Source: a virus. Taken from it: a stretch of 23,978 bases of DNA. Position 1 is the stretch's first letter. Every line of letters starts with the position of its first letter. The DNA is taken from positions 1-23,978 of the IMG/VR virus record IMGVR_UViG_3300033182_000158, one strand, 5' to 3'. The translations under genes and the position numbers were made by a program. This document shows positions 1 through 10,470 of this stretch, piece by piece. Below the pieces are notes generated by a model that was given only the letters and a program-made list of their open reading frames with translations, did not search any database and had not been told where the DNA came from.

Positions 1-888
1 AAGTATAATAGAGCCGCCTTGTACTATTGTAGCTGATAACGGATCAATGTTTCCTAAAGTTAATGCAGGAGCGTCTATATCTAACGTAGTACCTCCTGTT
101 ATTGTAAAGAAGTCACCGTCAATGGCAAGTTGTGGAGTATCTGATCCAAATACTGCTGATCTAATTTCTCCTGCGTGTATAGAGTTATTAACAGCATCAA
201 CCATTACACTCGAGTCGTCTGCAAACACTGAACCAGTCAAGTCCATTGTAGAAATATCTACACTATTTCCGCTTGAAATAGTTAGTGTTCCATTAGTAAA
301 TGATAACGTTTGGCTATCTGTTTCTGCCGAAATAAATCCTACATCATTTGTAAGTTGACTTAATGCCGTAGGTATAGTAGGTTTACTTTGTACGTCAGTC
401 CATGTAACGTTTGCTGCTCTCCAAGCACCTGAGTAATATTTTAAAAATTTATTTGTTGTATCTCCTGAAGTTATAACATTATTAAGTTCACCAATATTAT
501 AATTAGATATATCGAAACTTGTTTCTATACTTGTAGGAATATATTGTACACCGTCCCATATTAAGGCTTGACCTGTTGTAGGTAATGTACTTGAGATATC
601 ATTTAACTGTGTCGTAATTGTAGGAATAAATGGAGTTCCTACCAAGTCGTTGTAATTATTAATAATAGTTGGTTTATTTGTTAAATCATTGTAACTTCCG
701 CTAAATGCTACATCTGATAATGCTTGACCATCAATAACAATATCCTGGACTGTTATAATTCCAGTTGCTGTTATATTATTAACATTAATAATACCACATC
801 CAGATAAATTTAAATTATCGCCGGAAGGCAATTCTTTAATTTTATTACTATCTGCTGTGTCAACTATTAGTGGATATCTATTTGCCAT
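1..888 (-). CDS. Tail-fibre-like virion structural protein (3' truncated by window edge)
   Basis: The ATG at 888-886 opens a frame that runs without a stop to position 1, so 296 codons are visible and the C-terminus is outside the window. It starts 1 nt after the TAA of the giant structural gene, with AGGAAA about 10 nt upstream, so the two are probably cotranscribed. The N-terminus is MANRYPLIVDTADSNKIKEL. Around residues 62-74 is SGSYNDLTNKPTI, and related NKPT/SKPT segments recur (for example near residue 146), a low-complexity pattern common in tail-fibre and structural proteins of T4-like marine phages. Composition is rich in Thr, Ser, Asn, Ile and Gly with short beta-type repeats. A role in the tail fibre or virion surface is inferred from this and from the neighbour; no enzymatic motif is visible. 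Confidence 0.75.
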   Translation of the reverse strand, partial: MANRYPLIVDTADSNKIKELPSGDNLNLSGCGIINVNNITATGIITVQDIVIDGQALSDVAFSGSYNDLTNKPTIINNYNDLVGTPFIPTITTQLNDISSTLPTTGQALIWDGVQYIPTSIETSFDISNYNIGELNNVITSGDTTNKFLKYYSGAWRAANVTWTDVQSKPTIPTALSQLTNDVGFISAETDSQTLSFTNGTLTISSGNSVDISTMDLTGSVFADDSSVMVDAVNNSIHAGEIRSAVFGSDTPQLAIDGDFFTITGGTTLDIDAPALTLGNIDPLSATIVQGGSIIL

Positions 889-889
889 T

Positions 890-3800
890 TTATACTTTTC
901 CTACGACTACTTCTATTACACCCTTGTTATCGTCGTCTTTATTTTCAAGGGCTTTACCTATTACTGTTCCAACGCCTGGACTGTTACTTGCAACAGCATA
1001 ACCAGGAATTGCTGCCGTTACTAACAAGTCACCTTTCTTAACTCTACCAAGTACTTTACAAGGAACACGTCCAGTTAACGCTAAGTCTACCACATATTCT
1101 GCTTTTAAATCTGCGTTCATCAAATGCGCTGGATTTGTTGAAACAACGCCTGCTACTCTATGATCACCTTTAGAACTTGTTGCAGTAACTTCTGCTTCTC
1201 CGCCAAATACAAGAACTGTTCCTGGTTCGTAATCTGCATCAGCAATGTAACGTTCTGCCAAGTCAGCATATTTTGCTTGAGTAGCAGTACCATTAAATAC
1301 TGTTGCATACATTGTATTCCAACGATCAGTATTTGAACCAATGTTCTGTGTGCCAACACCGTTTGGTAAAATGCTTCCTGCAACATCTGCTGTAAATGTA
1401 ACAGTATCTGTTGCAGCATCACCTATTGTAGTATTTCCATTGACTGTTAAATTTCCGGTTATTGTAGTGTTACCTGCAATAGTAGTATTACCAGTTGCGC
1501 CGTCAACACTAAACTTAGTTACTTGTGTTGGGCTAGTAGCGTCTTTGATAGTAAAGTCACCTGCCGAAGTAATGATTACATTTCCGTCTATGTTAACATT
1601 GTCAGTAAAGTCTACACTTGTAGTCTTAACAGTTACACGCGGTGTACCATCTGCAATAAGCAATATTGTATTTGCAGCAGCACCTGTAAATCCGTTACCT
1701 GCTCCTAAACCAATGCCTGTAGCATTTGCGGCTGCGTCTCCTTTTTCACTTTCGCATTCAATAAAATTAGCATATATCCAGTCAGCAGCAACAAATCCTT
1801 CACCTGCATAGCTAGAACCAGCTTGTGAAGCACTTTCGGCAGTTATACCAGTATCACCAACATCGATGCTGCCAGGAATGTCTGTTATTAAACTTGCACT
1901 TGTTGTGCCAGCAGCACTTAGTATTGTTGCGCCACCTGGAGTTTTTAAACTAATAGTTGTACTAGCAAGTGTTAATGCATCATATCCGCCTAATTTATAT
2001 TTACTAGCATCAAGTGTGCCGTCTGCTGTACGTCTTGCAATAGTGTTAGGACCGGTTCCTGTCGATACTGCTGTGGTTGCATATAGCCCTGTATCCGTTT
2101 TAATTAACGCAGAACCTACTGTTGTTGTTGCAGTAGCAGTAGTAGGAGTTCCTAAACTAGTACTAGTTGTAGTATTTGTTATAGCACTGCTAGTATTAAA
2201 AGATATTCCAGCCGTTGGAGTACTTGCAACACTTCGTACATATACCGTATTTTCTAAATAAACAGTTCCTTGTACTGTACCGGTTATTGTATTTGCGCCT
2301 TGTGTTTGAGATAATGTATTACCGTCAGTAACACTAACACGACTTGGGAATACAAGTTTTACTATATCAGGATAAGTCCATTCTCTACTATTAAAATCTC
2401 TGTCTTCTAAGCCTGAACCGTATTTTAAAACGTCGCTGTATGCAACATTTTCTGGATCACCTACTGTTTCAACAGTACCTGTACCTACTCCTGTACTTCC
2501 TGATTTTCTAAATACCAATCCTACAGTATTAGAACTAGCACCAATTAAAGTAAAGTTTGTAGTGCCTATAGTTTTAATCATGTAATGTGTATCATTATTA
2601 GCAGCAGTCAACGAAGTTGCATTAACTGTTGTTCCAGCAGTTTGTCTGCCGTATACACAATATTGTCCAATGTCTTGTAATTCTGCAAATACTAGCCCGT
2701 TGTCTTTAACACGAACATATCCGCTTGTAGTTTCAAAGTTCCAATCGGAGAACTTAGCAAGACCTAAATCTGCTTGAACTTTTGTAGCACTTCCACTCCA
2801 ACCTGATACAGCATTGTCTTCGTCAAAAGTATTTGCATTTTGCATTGAAAGTTTACTTTGAGAAATAGCAGCTGAACTATTGACATCGGCATTTACAATA
2901 GTATCATTTTCTATTTGGAAATCAATAGTTGCGCCAGCGGCTGTTCTTGAAACGGACCAGTTAATAACGCTGGTTCCTGCTTCACTAGCATTTGCCCATT
3001 CATCAACTGGCCCATCTTCGATAACAGAAGATACAGAACCACCTGGTATGTCATAAATTGTTTCGGTCGTTAAAAATACACCTAACGTAGGAGTATAAGT
3101 TATTATATTAACTGATCCTAAAATAGGATCTGTAGCTGTTTCAACATCTACAATTACGCCTGTTTTTGTAGGAGATCCCGATGCCGGCAATCCAATAGTA
3201 TTTCCAGCACTCCATGTTCCTCCACTAGGAGGAGTAACTATAATACGCTTTTTACCAGTCGCAACAAACAGATCATTCGCTGCGGTAGAATTTAGTTCTG
3301 TATTACGTAAATCTTCTAATTGGTCAAAATCATTAACTTTACCGTCCACATAATTTTTATTAGTAGCAGCAGTACCATCTGATCCTGGCAACTCTAGATT
3401 AGTAATTCTATTGTTTCTAGAACCGTCTGGTTGCGATCCCATATCGATATCGCCTTCCATTGCTGTCTCACCGTTTAGCGCCAAGAAGCCTGGACCTATT
3501 CTGTTGCCACCCGCTCCTGGAGGGTCAATTGGACTTTCTGATTTTACATTATAACCTAATACCCTATTAATATAATTGCCTGTTGCCTTTTCTGTTGGAA
3601 CAGCACTGCCTGATTCGTCTGTGAACCCGTCATCTGCTGAGAATTCATCGATTGTAACACCTTTCTTAAAGCCCAATGAATTAGCACCTGTTAAACCGAT
3701 GTCACCAGCAAATTCAATTGAACCTGTTGCTTGGTCTACGGTGAAGAACTTACCAACTCTAAAGAAGCCGTATTGATCCGTAGACATCCAGAATACACGT

Positions 3801-6800
3801 CCTTTTCTACGTTCCCATACTTGAGCACTTGTGGCAGTAGGAGCATCGGTGTATGCATCTGCTAAAGCATTTTCAGGATCACCTAACAATACGTTTGGAT
3901 AGTTAGAATCATTAAATCCGCCAGTACCTATTTGTGTAAAGTCATGACCTGTTGCACGGCATAATGAAATAGCGATAGTAATTTCAGCAGTTGCTCCTGT
4001 AGTTAAACCAGCTCTAATAACTCTACTACTTGCTGGAACAGCAGAGTTGAGTCCAGATGGTTGTGGGCTTGGTTTTACATTTGTTCCTGCAACGTCAGCA
4101 AAAGTAATATATACAAATGCTCCGCTATCGTCATAGTTTGTAACTCGATGCATTTTGCCGTCCCAGTGGAAAATCATACCACCAGCATAACCTGCATCTC
4201 CTGGTTGAAGACCTGCGTTATCTCTTAACAAACGTGTGACATTGTCAGTATTTGTAATTTCTAAAATTGCAAGTTTAGTATCTCCCGCTGTTGATCCGTA
4301 ACCTCCACTTAGGTTTGCAATATCAACTTCTAACTGAATAAAGTCATAACCTGCTTCCATGCCTGCTAAGATCTCATCAGCAGCGAGCGGCTGGCTTAAC
4401 GAATCTGCATTTGAAAATGATAAACTTCTGTATGTTACTAAATCAGATTCGTCGAAGTTAATAGCAGTCGATGGTCTTGTTTCTAACCTTGCCGGATCTC
4501 TTACTCCTTCAAAAGATTGGGTAAAGTTATGTCTAAATTCTATAATTGTTCCATTGCCTACAGTATCTTGTAATGATCCATAAAAATCATTTGCTGATGC
4601 TTCGTCTGCTCTTATGTCTAATTTATAGACTACATAACTTTGTGTGATTTGTGGCACAAGTCCGTCGTTCCAAACTGTATCCACATCAAATGTTAGATTA
4701 GAACCGGTCCATCCTGCAACGCTTCCGCCAGCAGTAGTCAATGTGTCTCCAGGAGCATATCCGTAGCCTGGCGCCAACGGAGTAACACTTGTTGCCGCAC
4801 CTGCTCCGTCAATAACAACAGTAAAGGTTGCATTTACACCGCCACCTGTAACTGGCATTATATAAGTTCCAGCAGTTCTTGTTCCATCTGCGCCGCTTAT
4901 CGAAGCATTATCAATAGTTTTAACACTACCAACTGCAACGTCACTAGCAGACTCTCCTATGTTCCCGTCATTATCGGTATCGGATATATTCTGAACTTGT
5001 GAAATAATATAATTTAATGACCCAGTTATTCCACCATGATCTATAGTAATTTGACTATTTACTGTTGGAGGTACAGCCATATCAGTTACATAAATGGTTG
5101 TATCGTCGAACGCATTTGGATAATCGCCGATAATGCTAAATGCCTTACAAGGTTGAATCATAGGATCTTTTAATGTAACCTGATCAGGTATTTCATTTGG
5201 ATCTGCACCTTCTGCTACTAATCCAAAGAATCCGTAACCATTTGATCCGTTGGTACTTCTGATCTCTGAACCGTTCTTAGCGTAGTAGGCAGCATGACAG
5301 TAATATGTAAACATCGACACCATTTCTGATAAAGCACCGTTTGTAGTAACAAGACCGTACCCTAGGTCATTAATCTGTGTAAAGTCGTTACCAAGCATTG
5401 ATCTGTTACCAGCAGTTTGTAAGAAAATATTTTCTCCTGTGCTTCCGGTATATCCGCTGCCACTATTTGAACCTGAATCTAAATAAATTGTTACAGTACC
5501 TGCTGCACTATCATAATTTGAAATAGCATTTACTTGATAACGAACGCCGTCTAAGTAAAAAGGACATGGTAACTCTGGAGCACGAATGAACAATCCTTGA
5601 CCTTGTTCGCTCTCTAACTCTAGTTCAAATGCCGAATTGACTGCTGTGATCTGTGTAGGTATATTTCCAACAAATGCGTCTACAAACATACCACCTGTAA
5701 ATGCTTTGCGATTTCTGCTTCGAGAGAAACTAGAACCGGTTTGTATATACGGTGATTTAGTTAAAATTTGTCCTTCTGGATCTAGCACAACCATAAATCC
5801 GCCATGCCCTTGTACAGTTACATTACGTACAATAGTGGCATCACTCATCATGAATACATCTACACCATCGTCGCTATTACGTTTTGGCGGATTGTAACTT
5901 GGATTAAATGCATATGTAATTATATCGATTAAATTGCCTACAATTGAAACTGTACCTGATTCTCCGGAACCTACAGAAATGTCAGGTGCTACTGAGGTAT
6001 TTTGTGTCGGCGCAACACTAATTAATAACGATGATGCTAGAGTCGAAATGTAGCTAATTGCAGATGATGTTATTGTTTTATCATCACCAAATTCAGCATC
6101 GTCGAATTGATTAATGTAGTTAGAATAATAATCACCTTGTGCTTCTAATGTATATTCTTGTCCGCCGCGAACTAAGTCTGTACTGATAGCATCGATGATT
6201 AATCCAACGTCTCTTGCACACTTATCTTGGTCATAAACAAATGTAACTGTATTATCTAAGTAATCAATAGTACTGTCTATTATAGTTGATCTACTAGAAT
6301 TAATAGCAGTTTGCGCAGATTGCAAAGTTGCAGACACGCCTAGCGAAGATAGATTTGGAGTTGTAGCAGTTAAGCCAGCAACAGTTCCGTTGTCAATCGC
6401 ATCGCTTATTATTGTTACTAATGCTATTAATCTGTTACCTTCTGCACTAGTTGCATTTGCTCCTGTAGTATTTTGTGTGTCTAAATTAGTCGAAGATTTA
6501 GTAACAGTTACTCCTCTTACTATTTGATCAACAATTACTCCTAAACGTCCATATGATGCAACAGTTGCAGCAGTTTCTCCTACTCCTAATTGACTTGCAG
6601 TTCCTACAAAATAACTTGTAGCAGAAGTTACAGTAGCACTATCGCCACCGTACAAAATATCATATGTTAATGCATCAACGATATAGCCTACGTCTCTAGA
6701 ACACTTAGTTGTATTATAATCTAGGAACGGATAGTTGTCGCCGATCCATGCAATTATTTCTGAACGTATGAAGTCTCTGTTATTCTGTAATCTAGTTGCC

Positions 6801-9800
6801 GCGTCGTCTGCATTGCCGTACCCACTTGGTAAGATACTTGGTGCTGGAAAAGAAAGAGCATCTGGAGTATTATTATCTATAATATCTACAATTTCATTAA
6901 ATGCACTGTTTGATCTTGTTTCAGCAGTTCCAGTTATATCTGGTAATGCTGCAACTAAATCTTTAGCACTGTAGTATGTAGTACCTGGGGAACCTACGGT
7001 TACTGAAGAACCAGTTAATGCTGCTATAGTATTAGTTTTTTCAAAATTTAAATTATAAGCATTGTTTGCACGTTGATATGCTAAACCTGCTGTAATAGCA
7101 TTATAGTTAGTTCCTAATGCTATATCGTAACCAACAGCATCTAAGATTAATCCAATATCTCGTTCGCATTTAACTTTACTATACAATAAATCTTGATAGT
7201 TATTATTAATATAGTATAATACCTCAGACGCTATAAATGATTTATTTTGTTGAAGAACTTCGGCTGCTACCGGATAGTTGCCAGAATTAAATGGTAAAGA
7301 AACTGTATCTGGAAGTACGCTAACATTACGTTCAGGATCTGTTAAGTAATGTCTACCAAAGTATCCTTGGAATTCTCCGTTTTGATTATAAAAAGGAGCA
7401 CCTGCAGTTGTAAGTGTTAATCCGTCAAACTCTGCATCTCTGTAGAAATAAATGCTGGACCAAGGAGACTGCGATACACGATCTTTCGGACGTATAATTA
7501 CACGTCTAAATTCGTCACCTTTTAAAGAAACATTATTAGCAAGTCTAATTGGTAAATCTTCTTCGTATGTTCCTGATTCTACAAATATAGTAACTTGTTT
7601 GGTTTTAACAAAGTTTCCGTATTTTACAGGTTCACCTACTTCAAAATCTTTACCGTTTAATTGTACTAATTGGAAAGTATCATTATTAGATACCGTTCCA
7701 TCATTTGAAGTTAAACTTACAATTCGACCTTGCGCACCTGACACTACACCTACCATTATCTTACCAGGCAGTGTATCTATATTTGTTGGATCACCCTGGT
7801 CTACATATGTACGACTACCATTATCTAATACAAGTTTATACGTACTACCGTAAACCACATCACCACCAACTTCGATACCATTTTGAATAATATTCAATAT
7901 TAAATCAAATCTGTTACCTATTGCTGCTCGTTCTGTGCTTCCTGCATTTGGACTATCGAATGTCTGTGTTATTTTTATAGTCTCAAAGTCTTCGTTTCTA
8001 GGTTGGTACACAACACCCATCTTACCGCCAGTAGTATAGTTAGTATAAGCACTAATATCCCATAATTGTAATAAGAATGGATCTGTGTATAATTCGAAAG
8101 TATCAGCATCGATAACTTTAACATAAGCAGATTGACCTTCGATTTCTGTCATACCACCCATGTCTTTAAATATAACTTGTTCGCCGTCAATTAACCCGTG
8201 ATTGGTAGTTGTGGTTACACGAGCTCGTTCTTGACTAACTCCTGTTCTTGCGACTGAATCGATTGATTTTTCTCTGTATAGTTTGTTTTGTAAAACAGCA
8301 TCTACTATATCTCTAGTAACAGTTATCGCATCTACCGTTTCGTTGATTTGCTGTGAACCAATTGCATACCTTGCACTAGTATTAGAATAATATCTTTCTG
8401 CTGCTTGTCGTGTTAGATAATTTGCTGTTAAACCTCTTTTTATATCAAAGCGAATAGCGTCAAGAATTAACCCTGTATCACGCTCACATAAGTCAATATT
8501 ATAAACAAAATCTGGATACGTAAATGCAATATATGCTGTAATTTCTTTTTGAATGTATTCTCTGTTTATTTTAATTAAGTCATGTGCTTGTGTATATACC
8601 GGAGTATTAATTTGTGCTATTGTTACATTCGCAGTAGAATCTCCATTGTCTTTTGTAACAGTTTGAAAATACGGACCTGGTTCTGCTGGAGAAGTAGTAA
8701 TAATTTCTTCTGCTCTTTTTGCAGCGGCATTAATTGTACGATACGCATAGTTAAGTGCGGATCCTTCTTTGCCCGGTGGCACACCGGTCATTAAGTCGTC
8801 GCCATCCATACTTACAAAAATATTAACTGTAGATGAATAACCAGAGTTATCTACATAAAATTTAGTTGCCGCTTGTAAATCGTCTGAACCGTTCACAACA
8901 CCAAATCCTGATACATCGCCTGGGTGATCTGAAAGAGTTAACACTCCGGTCATTGTATCGCCTTGTCTACGAACAACGCTCTTACGTGGCATAGCAACAT
9001 CTGATAAGAAGTTTCCTTCTAGTGTGCTGTCATAAGCAGCATCAGTCATTGTATGTGTATCATCAGGATCAATCGTACCTGACAATTGAATTTTGTCGAT
9101 ATCTACTGCTGTATCGTCTTCTTGAGTTGCATCATCATAATCTAAAAATACTGCTAGTTGATCTGTACTAATATATCTTAAAAAATAAACTGGTTGTGCA
9201 ACACCTGTTCCTGCACCTACACCTGTAGCAACAAAACGTGTCCCTACAGTATTTTCGTCAGCACCAATAGAAACAAAGTTTGTTGATCCTAAATCTTGAA
9301 TTATATATGTTGCACCTACAACAAAAGACCCAGCTGCAACTTCAGTTTTTAAGTTTAACGGGTCATTATATATAGAATTAAAAACAAATGCAGTTCCGTT
9401 AATAGTAGAGTCGTAACCGTGAGATAATACTTCGATATTTCCACTAATGTAACGATTAATCTCTAATATATACTGATCTGTATTTCTAGGTTCTGCCGCA
9501 ACACGAATTGGTAATCCAGAACTAATATAACGTCTGTCTGCATAACCTTTAGTAATAACAAGGTCATCGATAGTAATACTTGAACTATGAGCAGAATTAT
9601 AATTGCTAACAGCAGTTGCAGATATAGCAACATTGGCAATAGCATTATTTCCTACATTTAACGGACCACCTAATTGTGGTTTTAAATCATCTGATAATTT
9701 TGTAAATGCCGTAGAAATTACTAATTTACCTGGAACAGAGTAACTAAATGTAATCGTATCCGCTGCATCTTCATCTAAGGCAGAGTTAGATGCAAGCGTT

Positions 9801-10021
9801 ACTAATTGTAATTCGGTCCCTGCATCATTTACTAGCGGAATGGTATTAGGAGTTAGTTCGTCAGGAGTATCACCTAACGCAGTAAAACTAATTGCTCCAC
9901 CCTGTCCAAATACAGCATAAACTTCTTGGAAATTTTCGTTTACTTTACGAAATGATTCGCGTATGCTATCACCAGTGCCGTCATTACCCTCAACACCAAT
10001 ATTAATATCTTGTCTTGCCAT
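890..10021 (-). CDS. Giant tail-fibre/virion structural protein, 3043 aa
   Basis: The product is a very long virion protein, probably part of the distal tail or a fibre. The N-terminus (MARQDINIGVEGNDGTGDSI, then RESFRKVNENFQEVY) is the typical start of marine T4-like structural proteins. Fibre-type AATK-YVD modules occur near residues 352-391 and 2188-2226. Residues about 400-440 and 806-870 look like a right-handed beta-helix (pectin-lyase-like) segment. A module with the signature C-RD-G-I-DA--YD recurs four times (near 511, 952, 1107 and 1268). A second motif (GTTNF--IGA--NTVG) occurs near 243-273 and 2484-2515. The C-terminus (about 2850-3043) begins with triplet-like TTI-G-N repeats and then YADLAERYIADADYEPGTV, resembling the C-terminal domains, some autoproteolytic (Peptidase_G2-like), of phage fibres. 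That last assignment is tentative. The start has GGAG about 7 nt upstream and a late box at 10068-10075. Confidence 0.9.
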   Translation of the reverse strand: MARQDINIGVEGNDGTGDSIRESFRKVNENFQEVYAVFGQGGAISFTALGDTPDELTPNTIPLVNDAGTELQLVTLASNSALDEDAADTITFSYSVPGKLVISTAFTKLSDDLKPQLGGPLNVGNNAIANVAISATAVSNYNSAHSSSITIDDLVITKGYADRRYISSGLPIRVAAEPRNTDQYILEINRYISGNIEVLSHGYDSTINGTAFVFNSIYNDPLNLKTEVAAGSFVVGATYIIQDLGSTNFVSIGADENTVGTRFVATGVGAGTGVAQPVYFLRYISTDQLAVFLDYDDATQEDDTAVDIDKIQLSGTIDPDDTHTMTDAAYDSTLEGNFLSDVAMPRKSVVRRQGDTMTGVLTLSDHPGDVSGFGVVNGSDDLQAATKFYVDNSGYSSTVNIFVSMDGDDLMTGVPPGKEGSALNYAYRTINAAAKRAEEIITTSPAEPGPYFQTVTKDNGDSTANVTIAQINTPVYTQAHDLIKINREYIQKEITAYIAFTYPDFVYNIDLCERDTGLILDAIRFDIKRGLTANYLTRQAAERYYSNTSARYAIGSQQINETVDAITVTRDIVDAVLQNKLYREKSIDSVARTGVSQERARVTTTTNHGLIDGEQVIFKDMGGMTEIEGQSAYVKVIDADTFELYTDPFLLQLWDISAYTNYTTGGKMGVVYQPRNEDFETIKITQTFDSPNAGSTERAAIGNRFDLILNIIQNGIEVGGDVVYGSTYKLVLDNGSRTYVDQGDPTNIDTLPGKIMVGVVSGAQGRIVSLTSNDGTVSNNDTFQLVQLNGKDFEVGEPVKYGNFVKTKQVTIFVESGTYEEDLPIRLANNVSLKGDEFRRVIIRPKDRVSQSPWSSIYFYRDAEFDGLTLTTAGAPFYNQNGEFQGYFGRHYLTDPERNVSVLPDTVSLPFNSGNYPVAAEVLQQNKSFIASEVLYYINNNYQDLLYSKVKCERDIGLILDAVGYDIALGTNYNAITAGLAYQRANNAYNLNFEKTNTIAALTGSSVTVGSPGTTYYSAKDLVAALPDITGTAETRSNSAFNEIVDIIDNNTPDALSFPAPSILPSGYGNADDAATRLQNNRDFIRSEIIAWIGDNYPFLDYNTTKCSRDVGYIVDALTYDILYGGDSATVTSATSYFVGTASQLGVGETAATVASYGRLGVIVDQIVRGVTVTKSSTNLDTQNTTGANATSAEGNRLIALVTIISDAIDNGTVAGLTATTPNLSSLGVSATLQSAQTAINSSRSTIIDSTIDYLDNTVTFVYDQDKCARDVGLIIDAISTDLVRGGQEYTLEAQGDYYSNYINQFDDAEFGDDKTITSSAISYISTLASSLLISVAPTQNTSVAPDISVGSGESGTVSIVGNLIDIITYAFNPSYNPPKRNSDDGVDVFMMSDATIVRNVTVQGHGGFMVVLDPEGQILTKSPYIQTGSSFSRSRNRKAFTGGMFVDAFVGNIPTQITAVNSAFELELESEQGQGLFIRAPELPCPFYLDGVRYQVNAISNYDSAAGTVTIYLDSGSNSGSGYTGSTGENIFLQTAGNRSMLGNDFTQINDLGYGLVTTNGALSEMVSMFTYYCHAAYYAKNGSEIRSTNGSNGYGFFGLVAEGADPNEIPDQVTLKDPMIQPCKAFSIIGDYPNAFDDTTIYVTDMAVPPTVNSQITIDHGGITGSLNYIISQVQNISDTDNDGNIGESASDVAVGSVKTIDNASISGADGTRTAGTYIMPVTGGGVNATFTVVIDGAGAATSVTPLAPGYGYAPGDTLTTAGGSVAGWTGSNLTFDVDTVWNDGLVPQITQSYVVYKLDIRADEASANDFYGSLQDTVGNGTIIEFRHNFTQSFEGVRDPARLETRPSTAINFDESDLVTYRSLSFSNADSLSQPLAADEILAGMEAGYDFIQLEVDIANLSGGYGSTAGDTKLAILEITNTDNVTRLLRDNAGLQPGDAGYAGGMIFHWDGKMHRVTNYDDSGAFVYITFADVAGTNVKPSPQPSGLNSAVPASSRVIRAGLTTGATAEITIAISLCRATGHDFTQIGTGGFNDSNYPNVLLGDPENALADAYTDAPTATSAQVWERRKGRVFWMSTDQYGFFRVGKFFTVDQATGSIEFAGDIGLTGANSLGFKKGVTIDEFSADDGFTDESGSAVPTEKATGNYINRVLGYNVKSESPIDPPGAGGNRIGPGFLALNGETAMEGDIDMGSQPDGSRNNRITNLELPGSDGTAATNKNYVDGKVNDFDQLEDLRNTELNSTAANDLFVATGKKRIIVTPPSGGTWSAGNTIGLPASGSPTKTGVIVDVETATDPILGSVNIITYTPTLGVFLTTETIYDIPGGSVSSVIEDGPVDEWANASEAGTSVINWSVSRTAAGATIDFQIENDTIVNADVNSSAAISQSKLSMQNANTFDEDNAVSGWSGSATKVQADLGLAKFSDWNFETTSGYVRVKDNGLVFAELQDIGQYCVYGRQTAGTTVNATSLTAANNDTHYMIKTIGTTNFTLIGASSNTVGLVFRKSGSTGVGTGTVETVGDPENVAYSDVLKYGSGLEDRDFNSREWTYPDIVKLVFPSRVSVTDGNTLSQTQGANTITGTVQGTVYLENTVYVRSVASTPTAGISFNTSSAITNTTTSTSLGTPTTATATTTVGSALIKTDTGLYATTAVSTGTGPNTIARRTADGTLDASKYKLGGYDALTLASTTISLKTPGGATILSAAGTTSASLITDIPGSIDVGDTGITAESASQAGSSYAGEGFVAADWIYANFIECESEKGDAAANATGIGLGAGNGFTGAAANTILLIADGTPRVTVKTTSVDFTDNVNIDGNVIITSAGDFTIKDATSPTQVTKFSVDGATGNTTIAGNTTITGNLTVNGNTTIGDAATDTVTFTADVAGSILPNGVGTQNIGSNTDRWNTMYATVFNGTATQAKYADLAERYIADADYEPGTVLVFGGEAEVTATSSKGDHRVAGVVSTNPAHLMNADLKAEYVVDLALTGRVPCKVLGRVKKGDLLVTAAIPGYAVASNSPGVGTVIGKALENKDDDNKGVIEVVVGKV

Positions 10022-10067
10022 TTAGAACTCCGCTTTAGAATGTGGAAATAAATCCTTGCTATGTTGT

Positions 10068-10075
10068 TATTTATC
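10068..10075 (-). promoter_or_regulatory. T4-type late promoter box for the giant structural gene
   Basis: GATAAATA on the minus strand lies about 46 nt upstream of the ATG at 10021. It differs from the T4 late consensus TATAAATA only at the first base. A second box, CTAAATA, lies further upstream at 10117-10111 inside the start of the divergent plus-strand gene. Late expression of a virion protein fits. Confidence 0.55.
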
Positions 10076-10084
10076 AGTACGTTT

Positions 10085-10090
10085 TATAAT
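10085..10090 (+). promoter_or_regulatory. Possible -10 element for the plus-strand zinc-ribbon gene
   Basis: TATAAT lies 17 nt before the ATG at 10108, so a transcript from it would have a very short leader. No good -35 hexamer is seen (TGTTGT at 17-nt spacing). The gene also has a TAAATA box ending 4 nt before its ATG (10098-10103), so a late start is an alternative. Confidence 0.3.
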
Positions 10091-10107
10091 CTTAATGTAA
10101 ATACACT

Positions 10108-10395
10108 ATGTATTTAGGCGAATTTACAATAAAAACAGAACATACTCGTTTATCTAAATGCGGGAAAAATCATTCTTATTATAGAAATAAACGAGTTGTT
10201 AAATTACGCTGTGATAATTGCGGGTTAGAATTTGAACGTGCTAGGGGAAGTATGGATCCTAAACGGTTAAACAATAATTATTTTCACGTGTGTAGTGATT
10301 GTGATGCTAAATCTTTCGCACAGAAGAAAGGAATAGAACGCAAGCACATTTGGGATATGCCTGCGTCTAGTAATTTAGATATTAGTAAATTATAA
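10108..10395 (+). CDS. Small zinc-ribbon-like protein, 95 aa
   Basis: This small basic protein has two CxxC pairs, C35-DN-C38 and C62-SD-C65, spaced as in a zinc ribbon, so it probably binds one zinc ion structurally. Function is unknown; nucleic acid binding is a reasonable inference from the zinc pairs and the many Lys and Arg residues (for example KCGKNHSYYRNKRVVKLRC). It reminds me of conserved hypothetical proteins of T4-like marine phages, but I cannot verify this. There is no SD sequence: the ATG follows TAAATA-CACT, the same context found before two minus-strand genes. It is one of only two plus-strand genes here. It converges on, and abuts, the 24-residue ORF at 10396-10470. Confidence 0.8.
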   Translation: MYLGEFTIKTEHTRLSKCGKNHSYYRNKRVVKLRCDNCGLEFERARGSMDPKRLNNNYFHVCSDCDAKSFAQKKGIERKHIWDMPASSNLDISKL

Positions 10396-10470
10396 TTATT
10401 TTTTCTTTTTTAATACTCTGCGAGCAGTTGCTGCCACAGAACGTTTATGTTGGGCTCTAAACTTTGCCAT
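10396..10470 (-). CDS. 24-residue highly basic micro-protein
   Basis: The minus-strand ORF has its ATG at 10470-10468 and its TAA at 10398-10396. It encodes a Lys/Arg-rich peptide beginning MAKFRAQHKRSVAATARRV and ending in LKKKK. Its ATG overlaps the stop of the upstream membrane-protein gene as TAATG, a strong sign of translational coupling and the main reason to believe a frame this short. Its stop abuts the stop of the convergent gene at 10395. No fold or function is recognisable; the charge suggests contact with nucleic acid or membrane phospholipid. Confidence 0.55.
   Translation of the reverse strand: MAKFRAQHKRSVAATARRVLKKKK

Noticed and set aside
1153-9645. Many shorter ORFs on both strands inside the giant structural gene
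   Set aside because: They are frame shadows of a continuous 3043-codon frame with low-complexity composition, without SD sequences or sensible protein content.
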